DNA from: Arthrobacter sp. B3I9
GTDB lineage: Bacteria; Actinomycetota; Actinomycetes; Actinomycetales; Micrococcaceae
Length of the DNA: 64,000 bases
NCBI RefSeq assembly: GCF_030816935.1
Contig: NZ_JAUSYO010000001.1
Location: 744,001 to 808,000, forward strand
Direction: 5' to 3'
Of the stretch, positions 45,572 through 56,520 are shown piece by piece (the first letter of the stretch is position 1; every line of letters starts with the position of its first letter). A model generated the notes under the pieces. The model was given only the letters and a program-made list of their open reading frames with translations. It was not told where the DNA came from and made no database searches. The position numbers and the translations under genes are program-made.

Positions 45572-47593
45572 CTATTTGCTGTTTGCGTCCGGATGCTGGG
45601 GCTTGACGGTTGGGATGCTCCCCGTGGGAGTCCCTCCGAGAGAGTCCGGGTCGGGGCACTTTTCGGCGCAGTCGTGCTTTGTTACGAGGTCGAACTGCAC
45701 GCCGCCATGTTGTTCCACGCCCGTGCGTATGGCCCGCTCCACTACGGAGGTGGCCAGGCGGCGCCGCAAGGAGAGGGGATCCCGGCGCAGGTCCTTGGTG
45801 AGGGCAAAGCAGAGCAACATCATGACGATGACGAACGGTAGCGCTGCCACGATGGTGATTCGTTGCAGGCCAGCCAAGGCTTCCGAAGGTTCATCGCCGC
45901 CGGCCAGCAGCATGACCGCCGCCACGGCGCCGGTGAGGCAGCCCCAGAAGATGACCACTCCGCGGCGGGGGTGCTCGGCGCCATTGGAGCTGAGCGATCC
46001 CATCACGATGGAGGCAGCATCGGCGCCCGTGATGAAGAAGATAGCCACCAGAACCATAGCCAGCACGATAACGGCAGCGGTGGCCCAGTCAGGCATGCTC
46101 AGGTTCTTGATCAGGTCGAAGAGTGCTCCGTCGAAGTTGACGGAGGGTGTCCCGTTGACCATGGTGACCAGGCCGGGGGCATTCGCCTTGTCGGCTTCCT
46201 GCTGGACGTGGAAGGCGGCGCCTCCGAAGATGGCAAACCAGATCACGCTGACGACGCTGGGCACCAGCAGTACACCGGTGACGAACTGGCGGATGGTGCG
46301 GCCGCGGCTGATGCGGGCGATGAAAAGTCCTACGAACGGGGTCCAGGAAACCCACCAGGCCCAGTAGAAAATAGTCCAGCTGGTCATCCAGCTACGCAGG
46401 GACTCATCGCCCACCGCTTCAGTCCGGGACGACATCTCCGCCAGGTCGCGGGCGTAGTCGCCGACCGCGGAGGGGATCAAGTTAAGGATGAACAGGGTGG
46501 GTCCGGCGACGAAGACGATCAGTGCAAGGACGACGGCCAGGACCATGTTGATGTTGGAGAGCCACTGGATGCCGCGGCTGATGCCAGAGACGGCCGAAGC
46601 GACAAAGCATAAGGTCAGGACGGCGACGATTACCACGAGCACGGGGGTGCCGATTTCGCCGAACCAACCGTTGGAGGTCATACCGCTGCCGATCTGCAGG
46701 GCGCCCAGGCCCAACGATGCAGCGGTACCAAACAAGGTGGCGAAAATGGCCAGGATGTTGATGAACTTTCCGATTGGCCCTTCGATTGTCCTGACGCCGA
46801 AGAGCGACGTGAAGGCGACGGAGATCAGTTGCCTGCGACCCAAGCGGTAGGTGCCGTAGGCCATTGCGATGCCGACCACTGCATACATGGCCCAGGGGTG
46901 AAGGGTCCAGTGGAAGATCGAGGTGGCCATGGCAGTCTGGATGGCATCGGGGGTCCGTCCGTCCACGGTGCCGGGCGGCGGAGAGACGTAATGGTAGAGC
47001 GGTTCGGCCACTCCGTAGAACATCAGCCCGATGCCCATGCCGGCGGCAAACATCATCGCGACCCAGGAGACAGTACGGAATTCGGGTTTTTCGCCATCCT
47101 TGCCCAGCGGGATGTTGCCGAACTTGCCCAGGGCCAGCCACAGGACAAAGACCACGAAGAGCGAGGCCAGGAGCATGAACAGCCATCCGGTGTACTCCAT
47201 GACCCAGTTGAGGGCACCGGTGGAAGTGTCGGACAGGCTGTCGCGTCCCACGAAGCCCCAGATAACAAAGGCAATGGCGATGACGCCCGTGATCCCGAAC
47301 GTGACCTTGTCGAGAATGAGCTTATGGTTCCGGCGACCTTCAACAGCCTGCTCGGTCTTGGCATGACGCAGCTCTTCGAGGATTTGCTCGGACTCGGCGT
47401 CGGGCGGAGGCGGTGCGCCTCCTTCCTCCGGATCGAAGGCGGCGGAGTGTCTATCTACTCCGCCGGAGACACTGATGACTGCTTTACTCTTGTCCCTACT
47501 TCCAGGTTCTTCGTTACGCGGAGCCTCTGCCACCCCGTTCTCAGCAGGCAACTCCTCGGGTGTATGGGATTTTACGTCGCTATTAAAAGTCAT
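45572..47593 (-). CDS. BCCT-family choline/glycine betaine transporter
   Basis: A 673-residue betaine-choline-carnitine transporter with 12 helices. The helix 4 glycine segment AAGMGIGLMFYGVAEPLYHY and the signature WWVSWTPFVGLFIARISRGR (helix 8, near residue 360) are diagnostic, with Trp residues that form the quaternary-ammonium box. It brings choline, glycine betaine or a similar compound into the cell for the pathway encoded around it. The start is put at ATG 47593 behind AAAGGA; it gives about 85 hydrophilic residues before the first helix, rich in Glu, Pro and Ser, which is long for the family, and a 60-residue C-terminal tail. Starts at 47620 or 47734 are possible. A TRATATATYA-like motif lies upstream. 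Confidence 0.88.
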   Translation of the reverse strand: MTFNSDVKSHTPEELPAENGVAEAPRNEEPGSRDKSKAVISVSGGVDRHSAAFDPEEGGAPPPPDAESEQILEELRHAKTEQAVEGRRNHKLILDKVTFGITGVIAIAFVIWGFVGRDSLSDTSTGALNWVMEYTGWLFMLLASLFVVFVLWLALGKFGNIPLGKDGEKPEFRTVSWVAMMFAAGMGIGLMFYGVAEPLYHYVSPPPGTVDGRTPDAIQTAMATSIFHWTLHPWAMYAVVGIAMAYGTYRLGRRQLISVAFTSLFGVRTIEGPIGKFINILAIFATLFGTAASLGLGALQIGSGMTSNGWFGEIGTPVLVVIVAVLTLCFVASAVSGISRGIQWLSNINMVLAVVLALIVFVAGPTLFILNLIPSAVGDYARDLAEMSSRTEAVGDESLRSWMTSWTIFYWAWWVSWTPFVGLFIARISRGRTIRQFVTGVLLVPSVVSVIWFAIFGGAAFHVQQEADKANAPGLVTMVNGTPSVNFDGALFDLIKNLSMPDWATAAVIVLAMVLVAIFFITGADAASIVMGSLSSNGAEHPRRGVVIFWGCLTGAVAAVMLLAGGDEPSEALAGLQRITIVAALPFVIVMMLLCFALTKDLRRDPLSLRRRLATSVVERAIRTGVEQHGGVQFDLVTKHDCAEKCPDPDSLGGTPTGSIPTVKPQHPDANSK

Positions 47594-47760
47594 GAGCGGG
47601 TCCTTTGCTCGGTGAGGCATGGCGCTGCGATAAGCAGTGGCCTCGGGGGTCAGACCGGGCGGAAGGTTGGGGGCCTCGTCCGATTCGATGATCATGATGT
47701 CGCCGTCGACGACGGGTGCTGAGACGCGATTCAACTCTGATATCTTGGGACAACCAGCAA

Positions 47761-47772
47761 AGATATATCAGT
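47761..47772. promoter_or_regulatory. TRATATATYA-type motif upstream of the BCCT gene
   Basis: AGATATATCAGT contains the core GATATATCA that recurs in the fdhF, purU and glyA promoter regions; the last ten bases ATATATCAGT are identical to the purU site read on the opposite strand. A partial copy, TGATATCTTG, lies at 47738-47747. Confidence 0.5.
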
Positions 47773-47810
47773 CATCGTATTGCAGGACAGGGCGCGTGTC
47801 CAGAGATTTC

Positions 47811-48008
47811 CTAGCGGACGTGGATCAGGCTAAGCGCCTCCCCCCGGGCCGCCGGCAGGCGGAGCTCCCCGCGAACGGTGAAGTGATGGTCTTGGCCCCG
47901 GGCTTGCGGACACCGCGCATCGACATGCAGAGGTGCTCGCACGGCCTGCTCGACCCGCGGCCCGTCCACGCCCTTGAACGCTGTCGCCGTCGTCATGTCG
48001 GCGCTCAC
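47811..48008 (-). CDS. Small ORF coupled to the FdhF-like gene
   Basis: A 65-codon frame on the minus strand whose GTG (48008-48006) overlaps the TGA of the FdhF-like gene (GTGA), with an alternative ATG four codons in. The sequence begins VSADMTTATAFKGVDGPRVE and ends RGEALSLIHVR. It is Arg-rich, with no membrane segment or motif I recognise. The overlap and high third-position GC argue for translation, but the frame is short and unsupported by family knowledge. It could be a small accessory protein of the oxidoreductase or chance. Confidence 0.35.
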   Translation of the reverse strand: MSADMTTATAFKGVDGPRVEQAVRAPLHVDARCPQARGQDHHFTVRGELRLPAARGEALSLIHVR

Positions 48009-50332
48009 GCTTCGGCCCGTTCGAGACGCACGATGACGGACTTGGATGTCGGTGTACCGCTGGTGTCAGCTACTGAATCGAGCGGCACGAGTACGTTCGT
48101 CTCCGGGTAATATGCTGCCGCACAGCCCCGCGGTGTCGAGTACGTGACGATCCGGAAGTTGTCGGCCCGCCGCTCTGTCCCGCGGAACTCGGAAATCAAA
48201 TGAACCATGTCACCGTCCCTAAACCCCAGCTCAGCGATGTCAGCCGCGTTGACAAGAACCACCCGACGCCCACCGTGGATACCGCGGTATCGGTCATCCT
48301 TGCCATAGATCGTGGTGTTGTACTGGTCATGTGAGCGCAGGGTCTGAAGGACCAGCCGCCCCTCGGGTACTTTGATGAATTCCAGTTCGTTGCCGGTGAA
48401 GTGGGCCTTGCCCGACGCTGTCTTGAACTGCCTGGCGTCCCGGGGAGGGTGGGGGAGGACAAAGCCGCCAGGGTGCTGGATCCGCTCCTCGAAATTTTCG
48501 AAGCCGTCGATGACCGCCTCGATGTGTTTCCGGATCAGGGAATAGTCGTCTTTCATCGAGAGCCATTCAGCTTTTGGCGTGTTGGGCAGTGGAAGGTTGT
48601 CACTGTCGGTAAAGAGCTTATGGGCGAGGTTGCACACTATGGCCACTTCCGAGTGGAGGTGCTCGCTGGCCGGCTTAATGCGTCCACGGGACGCGTGGAC
48701 GGCGCTCATCGAGTCTTCCACCGTCACCCTCTGGTCCCCGGTGCGCTGCGCGTCCTTTTCGGTCCGACCCAGCGTCGGGAGGATCAGCGCGCGTCGGCCC
48801 GTCGACACGTGGGAATGGTTCAGCTTCGTGGAGATCTGTACCGTGAGGTCTGTGTTGGCCAATGCCCGCTCCGTGACCTCGGAATCCGGGGCCGCTCGGA
48901 CGAAGTTTCCACCCATTCCCACGAAGACGCGGACTTTGCCGTCCCGCATGGCACGAATCGCCGCAACGGTGTCGTAGCCGTGCTCGCGAGGGGAAACGAA
49001 CTCGAACTCCTGGTCCAGCCTGTCGTGGAACGCGTCTGGCATCTTTTCGAAAATGCCCATGGTGCGGTCGCCTTGGACGTTCGAGTGGCCGCGGACGGGG
49101 CACACTCCTGCTCCCGTCTTACCGATGTTGCCCTGGAGAAGCAGCACGTTGACCACGTCCCGGAGCGTGGGAACCGAGTGCTTGTGCTGGGTTAGGCCCA
49201 TGGCCCAGCAGACGATGGTGGCATTGGAGGCCAGCAGACGTTCGCCCGTGGCCTTGATCTGCTCCAAGCTCAGGCCCGTGGCTTCGACTATGTCACTCCA
49301 CTGGACCTTTTCGAGGTGCCGCACGTATTCGCTGATGCCTACGGTGTGGTTATCGATGAATTCGTGGTCCAGGACCGTAGTCAGTCCCGGAGTCTTCCTC
49401 CCTTGCGCCTCCGCCCCAAGGAGGTATTTGCCAAGCCCCTGGAAGAGGGCCTGATCCCCGCCAGCCCGGATCTGCAGGAAGTCGTCGGTCAGTTGCGTGC
49501 CGACGAGCGTTCCGGAGATCGTCTGTGGATTCTCGAACCGGAGGAGCCCGGCCTCGGGAAGGGGGTTGACGGAGATGATGACGGCGCCGTTCTTCTTCGC
49601 TTTTTCCAGGGCGCTGAGCATGCGCGGGTGGTTGGTCCCTGGATTCTGCCCGGCAACGAAGATCAGCGAGGCCGTCTCCAGGTCACCGAGGCTGACCGAG
49701 CCCTTGCCGATGCCGATGGTTTCAACGAGGGCTGAACCCGTGGACTCATGGCACATATTGGAGCAATCGGGGAGATTATTCGTGCCCAGTCCCCGCACCA
49801 GGAGCTGGTAGAGAAAAGCGGCTTCATTCGAGGTCCGCCCGGAGGTGTAAAAGACGGCCTGGCCGGGATGGTCCATCCCTTTCATCTCCTGGGCGATCAG
49901 CTCATAGGCTGCGTCCCATTCGATGGGTGTGTAGTGCGTGGCTCCCTCGTCCAAAAGCATCGGGTGCGTCAGCCGGCCCTGCTGACCCAGCCAGTAGTCG
50001 TCCCGCGTTTTCAGGTCCTCGATGGAGTGTTTGGCGAAGAAGTCGGGGGTGACGCGGCGGCGGGTGCCCTCCTCGGCCACTGCCTTCGCGCCATTTTCGC
50101 AGAACTCGGCTGTGTTGCGCTTTTCGTGTTCGGGCCACGCGCAGCCCATGCAGTCGAACCCGTCGACCTGGTTGACTGCCAGCAGCGTTTGGACACTGCG
50201 CAGCGGCCCCATCTGCTCGAGGGAGATCTTGAGCGAGTTCACCACCGCGGGAATTCCGACGGCCTTGGTCTTGGGTTTGGTGACGGTCAGCCTTGACTCG
50301 TCGATGTTATGCACGGGGGCTTTTGACGCCAT
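48005..50332 (-). CDS. FdhF/YdeP-type molybdopterin oxidoreductase, probable formate oxidation
   Basis: A 775-residue alpha-subunit-like protein of the DMSO reductase superfamily, in the FdhF/YdeP branch. A single short Cys motif, FDCMGCAWPEHEK, occurs near residue 60, where classical members have four Cys for a 4Fe-4S cluster. Cofactor-binding segments are YTSGRTSNEAAFLYQLL, SNMCHESTG, IFVAGQNPGTNHPRML and GHSNVQGDRTMG, and the C-terminal domain has the molybdopterin dinucleotide fold. In this context it could oxidise the formate that PurU releases. No partner iron-sulfur or diaphorase subunit is encoded nearby, so its electron acceptor is unknown. Its promoter shares a TRATATATYA site with the divergent gntR. 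A non-formate role, as proposed for YdeP in acid resistance, is possible. Confidence 0.75.
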   Translation of the reverse strand: MASKAPVHNIDESRLTVTKPKTKAVGIPAVVNSLKISLEQMGPLRSVQTLLAVNQVDGFDCMGCAWPEHEKRNTAEFCENGAKAVAEEGTRRRVTPDFFAKHSIEDLKTRDDYWLGQQGRLTHPMLLDEGATHYTPIEWDAAYELIAQEMKGMDHPGQAVFYTSGRTSNEAAFLYQLLVRGLGTNNLPDCSNMCHESTGSALVETIGIGKGSVSLGDLETASLIFVAGQNPGTNHPRMLSALEKAKKNGAVIISVNPLPEAGLLRFENPQTISGTLVGTQLTDDFLQIRAGGDQALFQGLGKYLLGAEAQGRKTPGLTTVLDHEFIDNHTVGISEYVRHLEKVQWSDIVEATGLSLEQIKATGERLLASNATIVCWAMGLTQHKHSVPTLRDVVNVLLLQGNIGKTGAGVCPVRGHSNVQGDRTMGIFEKMPDAFHDRLDQEFEFVSPREHGYDTVAAIRAMRDGKVRVFVGMGGNFVRAAPDSEVTERALANTDLTVQISTKLNHSHVSTGRRALILPTLGRTEKDAQRTGDQRVTVEDSMSAVHASRGRIKPASEHLHSEVAIVCNLAHKLFTDSDNLPLPNTPKAEWLSMKDDYSLIRKHIEAVIDGFENFEERIQHPGGFVLPHPPRDARQFKTASGKAHFTGNELEFIKVPEGRLVLQTLRSHDQYNTTIYGKDDRYRGIHGGRRVVLVNAADIAELGFRDGDMVHLISEFRGTERRADNFRIVTYSTPRGCAAAYYPETNVLVPLDSVADTSGTPTSKSVIVRLERAEA

Positions 50333-50457
50333 GTGATCTTCCCTTCAGATCTGGGCAGGAAACAGGGGGCAAAGCCCCCTCGCGGCCAGAGGGCGCCTGC
50401 CTTGGCTGAGCTCCGGGCCAGCTTGAGCCAACGGCCGACGCCGAGGGCTTGGGGCCC

Positions 50458-50491
50458 TTGACATTCTTATGCCCACTTATTGATATATTAG
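50458..50491 (+). promoter_or_regulatory. gntR1 promoter with embedded TRATATATYA operator
   Basis: TTGACA (50458-50463), a 17-bp spacer and TGATAT (50481-50486) form a strong sigma-70 promoter reading toward the gntR gene at 50561. The -10 is the first half of TGATATATTAG (50481-50491), so binding there would block it. The same stretch read on the other strand (TAATAT) could serve the divergent FdhF-like gene. Confidence 0.68.
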
Positions 50492-50560
50492 TTCTACGAA
50501 CAGTAGGTACTGGGAGCCGGGGCGTCAAGACTCCGACGAACGTCGGGAGGGGACTTGATA

Positions 50561-51253
50561 ATGGCAAACGCTGGCGGATTACCAGTGGAGGCGGGTTCCC
50601 CGGTGCCGCTGAGGCAGGACGAAGAATCCTTTGCCGACTTCGCTTACAGGGTCTTGTGCGATGAATTAATCGTTCTGGACATCAAGCCGGGTGAGCCCCT
50701 TAACGATGAAGTGATTTCCCGGCGTCTCGGCGTCGGCCGGACGCCGATCCGGGAAGCTATGAAGCGGCTCGAGGGTGACCATTTGGTGGTGGCCTACCCC
50801 CGGCGTGGAACGTTCGCCGCCGGGGTCGACATCAAGGATCTGGCTGAGATCTCCGAAATACGCCAACTTCTGGAGCCTGCGGCAGCAGCGCGGGCTGCGC
50901 GGGTGGCGTCGCCGCAGCTTCGCCAGGAGCTCAGGGACTTTGCCCGGGAAGTCGGGCAGATTCTGCCAGCCATGCACTCCCAGCGGGATCTCATGCGCCT
51001 GGATATGCGGATCCATCGCAGGATCTACCGGGCCGCTGGAAGTCGGCACCTTGAAGATATCCTGATTCGATACGACAACCTCGCAACGCGGATTTGGAGC
51101 CTGGTGCTGGAAAAGCTCCCGCCGGTGTCCGAGCATATTGCCCAGCATCGTGAGCTGCTCGAATGCATCGCGGAAGGGGACTCCGAAGCTGCTGCGCGGT
51201 TGACCACCCAGCACGTCACCGATTTCGAGAACCTCATCAGGGCTGTGCTGTAG
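50561..51253 (+). CDS. GntR-family regulator 1 of the betaine island (FCD)
   Basis: A 230-residue FCD-type GntR regulator. The winged helix lies at about residues 25-90 (VISRRLGVGRTPIREAMKRL, then YPRRGTFAAGVDIKDL), and the FCD domain follows with a probable metal site in RLDMRIHRRIYRAAG and EHIAQHRELLECI. It is clearly a paralogue of the regulator at 56521: LDIKPGEPLND, LGVGRTPIREA, YPRRGTFA and LEDILIRYDNLATRIW are shared nearly word for word. It is divergent from the FdhF-like gene. The start is ATG 50561; TTG 50555 is an alternative. It probably senses a pathway intermediate and binds TRATATATYA sites. Confidence 0.88.
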   Translation: MANAGGLPVEAGSPVPLRQDEESFADFAYRVLCDELIVLDIKPGEPLNDEVISRRLGVGRTPIREAMKRLEGDHLVVAYPRRGTFAAGVDIKDLAEISEIRQLLEPAAAARAARVASPQLRQELRDFAREVGQILPAMHSQRDLMRLDMRIHRRIYRAAGSRHLEDILIRYDNLATRIWSLVLEKLPPVSEHIAQHRELLECIAEGDSEAAARLTTQHVTDFENLIRAVL

Positions 51254-51307
51254 CCCCGGCCAGAACCCGCTCAGTGTAAGGGCAGCCGCCCGGTTCGTCG
51301 GGCAGCG

Positions 51308-52183
51308 TCAACGCACCGCCCCCGGGACCAAGGAACGCAGCTGTTCCCGTGCGGCCTCGGTTGTGTGCAGAAGAAGCAGGGATGTGGTGACGGAGCCGAC
51401 GCCGCCCGGAACAGGAGTCAGTGCCGCGGCGACGCCCCGCACACTGCCCTCGTCGACGTCCCCGGCAAGAGAACCGTCAGGAAGGACGTTGGTGCCGACG
51501 TCTATCACTGTGGCCCCGGACGAAACATGGCCGCCGTTCAACAGACCGGTACGCCCGGCTGCGACGACCACGACGTCGGCGGTCTTGGTGTATCGCTCCA
51601 ACGGGCCCGACCTGGAGTGGCAGACCGTCACCGCGGCGTCACGCTCCAGCAGCAGCAGGGACAGCGGCTTTCCCACCACGGCGGAACGGCCAATGACCAC
51701 CACATTCCGGCCTGCCAGCGGAATGTCGAAGTGGTCAAGAATCTCGATTACGGCGCGGGCGGTGGCAGGTGCGAACGAGGGCTGGCCCACAGCAAGGCGG
51801 CCAAGACTCAAGGGGTTCGCGCCATCGATGTCCTTCTCCGGGGCAATGTGCCCCACCAGCTCATCTGTTCCGACGCCGGGAGGCAGAGGCGTCTGGAGGA
51901 TGATGCCGTTAACCGATGGATCCTCGCTGAGGTCCTTCAGGACTGAGGCCAAGACCTGTCCGGTGGCATTGGGGCCAAGGTCCACGATCCGGCAACTGAT
52001 GCCGGCACTTTCGGCGGCTCGTTCGATGGACCGGACATACCAGTGCGTGGAGCCGTCGTCGGTGGCCACGACCACTGCGAGCGCGGGGCGTACGCCGTCG
52101 GCTTCGAGGGCCCGGGCCTCATGCTGGACCTTCTGCTTGATGATCTTTGCCAGTTGTTTTCCGGAGAGGAGTGTGGCGCTCAA
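51308..52183 (-). CDS. folD: Methylenetetrahydrofolate dehydrogenase/cyclohydrolase
   Basis: A 291-residue FolD enzyme that oxidises 5,10-methylene-THF to 10-formyl-THF. The active-site Lys region is unusual but recognisable: STHWYVRSIERAAESAGI at about residues 44-61 has Tyr in the YVxxK-like position but lacks the usual Lys four residues on. Further motifs are GIILQTPLPPGV, KDIDGANPLSLGRL, VIGRSAVVGKPLSLLLL and TPVPGGVGSVTTSLLL. A TTG start at 52183 overlaps the fchA stop (TTGA), with AAAGGA upstream. It is the last gene of the purU-dmg-fchA-folD operon and processes the C1 unit released from dimethylglycine. The altered Lys region may explain why a separate cyclohydrolase (FchA) accompanies it. 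Confidence 0.88.
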   Translation of the reverse strand: MSATLLSGKQLAKIIKQKVQHEARALEADGVRPALAVVVATDDGSTHWYVRSIERAAESAGISCRIVDLGPNATGQVLASVLKDLSEDPSVNGIILQTPLPPGVGTDELVGHIAPEKDIDGANPLSLGRLAVGQPSFAPATARAVIEILDHFDIPLAGRNVVVIGRSAVVGKPLSLLLLERDAAVTVCHSRSGPLERYTKTADVVVVAAGRTGLLNGGHVSSGATVIDVGTNVLPDGSLAGDVDEGSVRGVAAALTPVPGGVGSVTTSLLLLHTTEAAREQLRSLVPGAVR

Positions 52184-52806
52184 CCGAGGATCCTTTCACG
52201 CACGCGCCCCACGAGGGAGTCTGCTGCCAGGATGACCTTTTCCTCCAGGCCGTCGGTTTGGTCAGCCAACCGCGAACGGGCCGCGGCGTCTTTGATGGCC
52301 ACCACGTTGATGTCGACGTTCACCCGGGCGGTGCTTGCGGCTGCGCGGGCTGCGTCGGCGGCAGCAGCGACGTCGCTGATCACGTTGGCATTCGCGACCT
52401 CGAAAAGTTCCGTGGCAAGGTCCACGATGGAGCCGGCGACCCTAATGAGCTGTGCGGGCGTTTGCGCCGCCAGGATGAGCGCCGCCTGGATGGATGCGGT
52501 CCGCGCGGCCTTAAGCTCTTCGGTCCCGGACGGAAGTTTGTACGAATCAATGACGCCTTGGAACGCCTGTTGGTCAGCATCCGCGAGGCCCAGGGCCTCG
52601 GCTACCAGTCCGTCTGCGGCGCTGATGATTCTTTGGACAAGTTCGTCGTGCTGCTCGTATTTCGGGCCGGTGGTGTACCTGGCAGCCATGGCGACGAGTG
52701 CTGCCCCCTGGGCGGCGTGGAGCGCCGCGGCTGCCCCGCCGCCTGGGGTTGGTTCGCGCGAGGCAAGCCTTGCGAGGTATGCGTTGATTGTTTCTGAGCT
52801 GATCAT
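52180..52806 (-). CDS. fchA: Cyclodeaminase-family methenyl-THF cyclohydrolase
   Basis: A 208-residue, all-helical protein of the formiminotransferase-cyclodeaminase family. The N-terminus MISSETINAYLARLASREP is followed by the conserved folate-binding PTPGGGAAAALHAA and by a DADQQAFQGVIDSYKLP segment. FchA proteins hydrolyse 5,10-methenyl-THF to 10-formyl-THF. Together with FolD it converts methylene-THF from the demethylases into formyl-THF for PurU. Having both FolD, normally bifunctional, and FchA suggests that FolD cyclohydrolase activity is weak here. AGGAAG precedes the ATG. A hairpin separates it from dmg, and its stop overlaps the folD start. Confidence 0.87.
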   Translation of the reverse strand: MISSETINAYLARLASREPTPGGGAAAALHAAQGAALVAMAARYTTGPKYEQHDELVQRIISAADGLVAEALGLADADQQAFQGVIDSYKLPSGTEELKAARTASIQAALILAAQTPAQLIRVAGSIVDLATELFEVANANVISDVAAAADAARAAASTARVNVDINVVAIKDAAARSRLADQTDGLEEKVILAADSLVGRVRERILG

Positions 52807-52870
52807 GTGTCTTCCTAGGCTGAAGCTTGAGTCGACTGGGCAGGGGGATGGAAACTGCCGTGGAAGAGCA

Positions 52871-52909
52871 GCGGCCCGGACTCTGGGCGAGGTGACGAGT
52901 CCGGGCCGC
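52871..52909 (-). terminator. 13-bp perfect hairpin inside the dmg-fchA gap
   Basis: GCGGCCCGGACTC (52871-52883) pairs with GAGTCCGGGCCGC (52897-52909) around a 13-nt loop, without a T-run. Set between dmg and fchA in one operon, it may lower or stabilise distal expression. Confidence 0.6.
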
Positions 52910-52936
52910 GTGCCCTTGAATGGAATGGCGGCCGGG

Positions 52937-55483
<2,547 letters not shown>

Positions 55484-56398
55484 TTAGCGGAACACGACAG
55501 TGCTGGTCTGGTCCAGCAGCACACGGTGTTCGCAGTGCCACCGCACGGCGCGTGACAGTGCCAGTGCTTCGGCGTCCTGCCCGACTGTTGAGAGGGCGGT
55601 CGGTCCATAGCTGTGGTCGACCCTGATGACTTCCTGTTCGATGATTGGCCCCTCATCCAGTTCCGCCGTTACGTAGTGGGCCGTTGCGCCCACCAGCTTG
55701 ACTCCACGGTCGTAAGCCTGGTGGTAAGGGCGCGCCCCCTTGAATCCCGGGAGGAAGGAGTGGTGGATGTTGATTGCCCGGCCTTCCAGCGAGCGGCAGA
55801 GGTCGTCGGACAGTACCTGCATGTACCGGGCGAGCACGACGAGGTCAATGTTGTGCTCGTCCACCAGTTCCAGCAGGCGGCGTTCGGCATCCAGCTTCGT
55901 CTCAGGGGTTACCGGGAGGTAAATGAAGGGGAGGCCGGCGGCCTCGGCCATGGCCCGGTGGGTTTCATGGTTGGAAACAATGAGGGCGATGTCGCCCCCG
56001 AGGCTTCCGCCACGCCAGCGGAAGAGCAGGTCGTTCAGGCAGTGGCCAAACTTGGACACCATCACGAGGATGCGTTGCTTGGTCTGGTCATGGAAGCTGA
56101 ACTTCATGTCGAAGCGGTCAGCGATCGAACCAAATTCCTCCTGGAGCCTCTCCGGGGTGTACTCCGGCGAGCCGCAGAAGGCGGTACGAAGATGCAGTGT
56201 CTGGCGGAGGCCGTCGTCGAACTGCTGGTGTTCCTCGATGTTAAAGCCACGCTCGAAGAGAAAGGTGGTGACCGCCTGGACGATGCCCGCCCGTTCGCCG
56301 CACGACAGTGTGAGCACGAACTTCTGCGTCTGGTCTTTTACGGGGGCCTCCGACTGAGGCAGCGTGCTGGTAGCTGAGTCTGTCGCCACTAGGGTCAT
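55484..56398 (-). CDS. purU: Formyltetrahydrofolate deformylase
   Basis: A 304-residue enzyme that hydrolyses 10-formyl-THF to formate and free THF. An N-terminal ACT domain covers residues about 27-105 (LTLSCGERAGIVQAVTTFL), and a formyltransferase-fold domain follows with VSKFGHCLNDLLFRWRGG and the catalytic set in INIHHSFLPGFKGARPYHQAY and the later TAHYVTAELDEGPIIEQ. In most bacteria PurU balances one-carbon pools; as first gene of the dmg operon it regenerates THF for the demethylases by discarding the methyl carbons as formate. AAGGAGG precedes the ATG. Expression is probably controlled through the TGATATATTAG site just upstream. The N-terminal 25 residues are longer than usual. Confidence 0.94.
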   Translation of the reverse strand: MTLVATDSATSTLPQSEAPVKDQTQKFVLTLSCGERAGIVQAVTTFLFERGFNIEEHQQFDDGLRQTLHLRTAFCGSPEYTPERLQEEFGSIADRFDMKFSFHDQTKQRILVMVSKFGHCLNDLLFRWRGGSLGGDIALIVSNHETHRAMAEAAGLPFIYLPVTPETKLDAERRLLELVDEHNIDLVVLARYMQVLSDDLCRSLEGRAINIHHSFLPGFKGARPYHQAYDRGVKLVGATAHYVTAELDEGPIIEQEVIRVDHSYGPTALSTVGQDAEALALSRAVRWHCEHRVLLDQTSTVVFR

Positions 56399-56425
56399 GT
56401 CTCCTCCTTTGAATATATTTCAAGA

Positions 56426-56465
56426 ATCAGTACTGATATATTAGGACTGGCAATTAGCGTATACT
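56426..56465. promoter_or_regulatory. purU/gntR2 divergent promoter with operators
   Basis: ATCAGTACTGAT (56426-56437) is a perfect palindrome that runs into TGATATATTAG (56434-56444). For purU on the minus strand, TTGCCA and CTGATT spaced by 17 bp enclose the motif. For gntR2 on the plus strand, TATACT (56460-56465) is a -10 whose -35 position falls on the motif. One occupied site could silence both directions. Confidence 0.62.
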
Positions 56466-56520
56466 GGTCAGTGATGGAGGTCAATAGCCTTCCTGGCTTG
56501 ATGGAAAAGGGGTCCACGCT

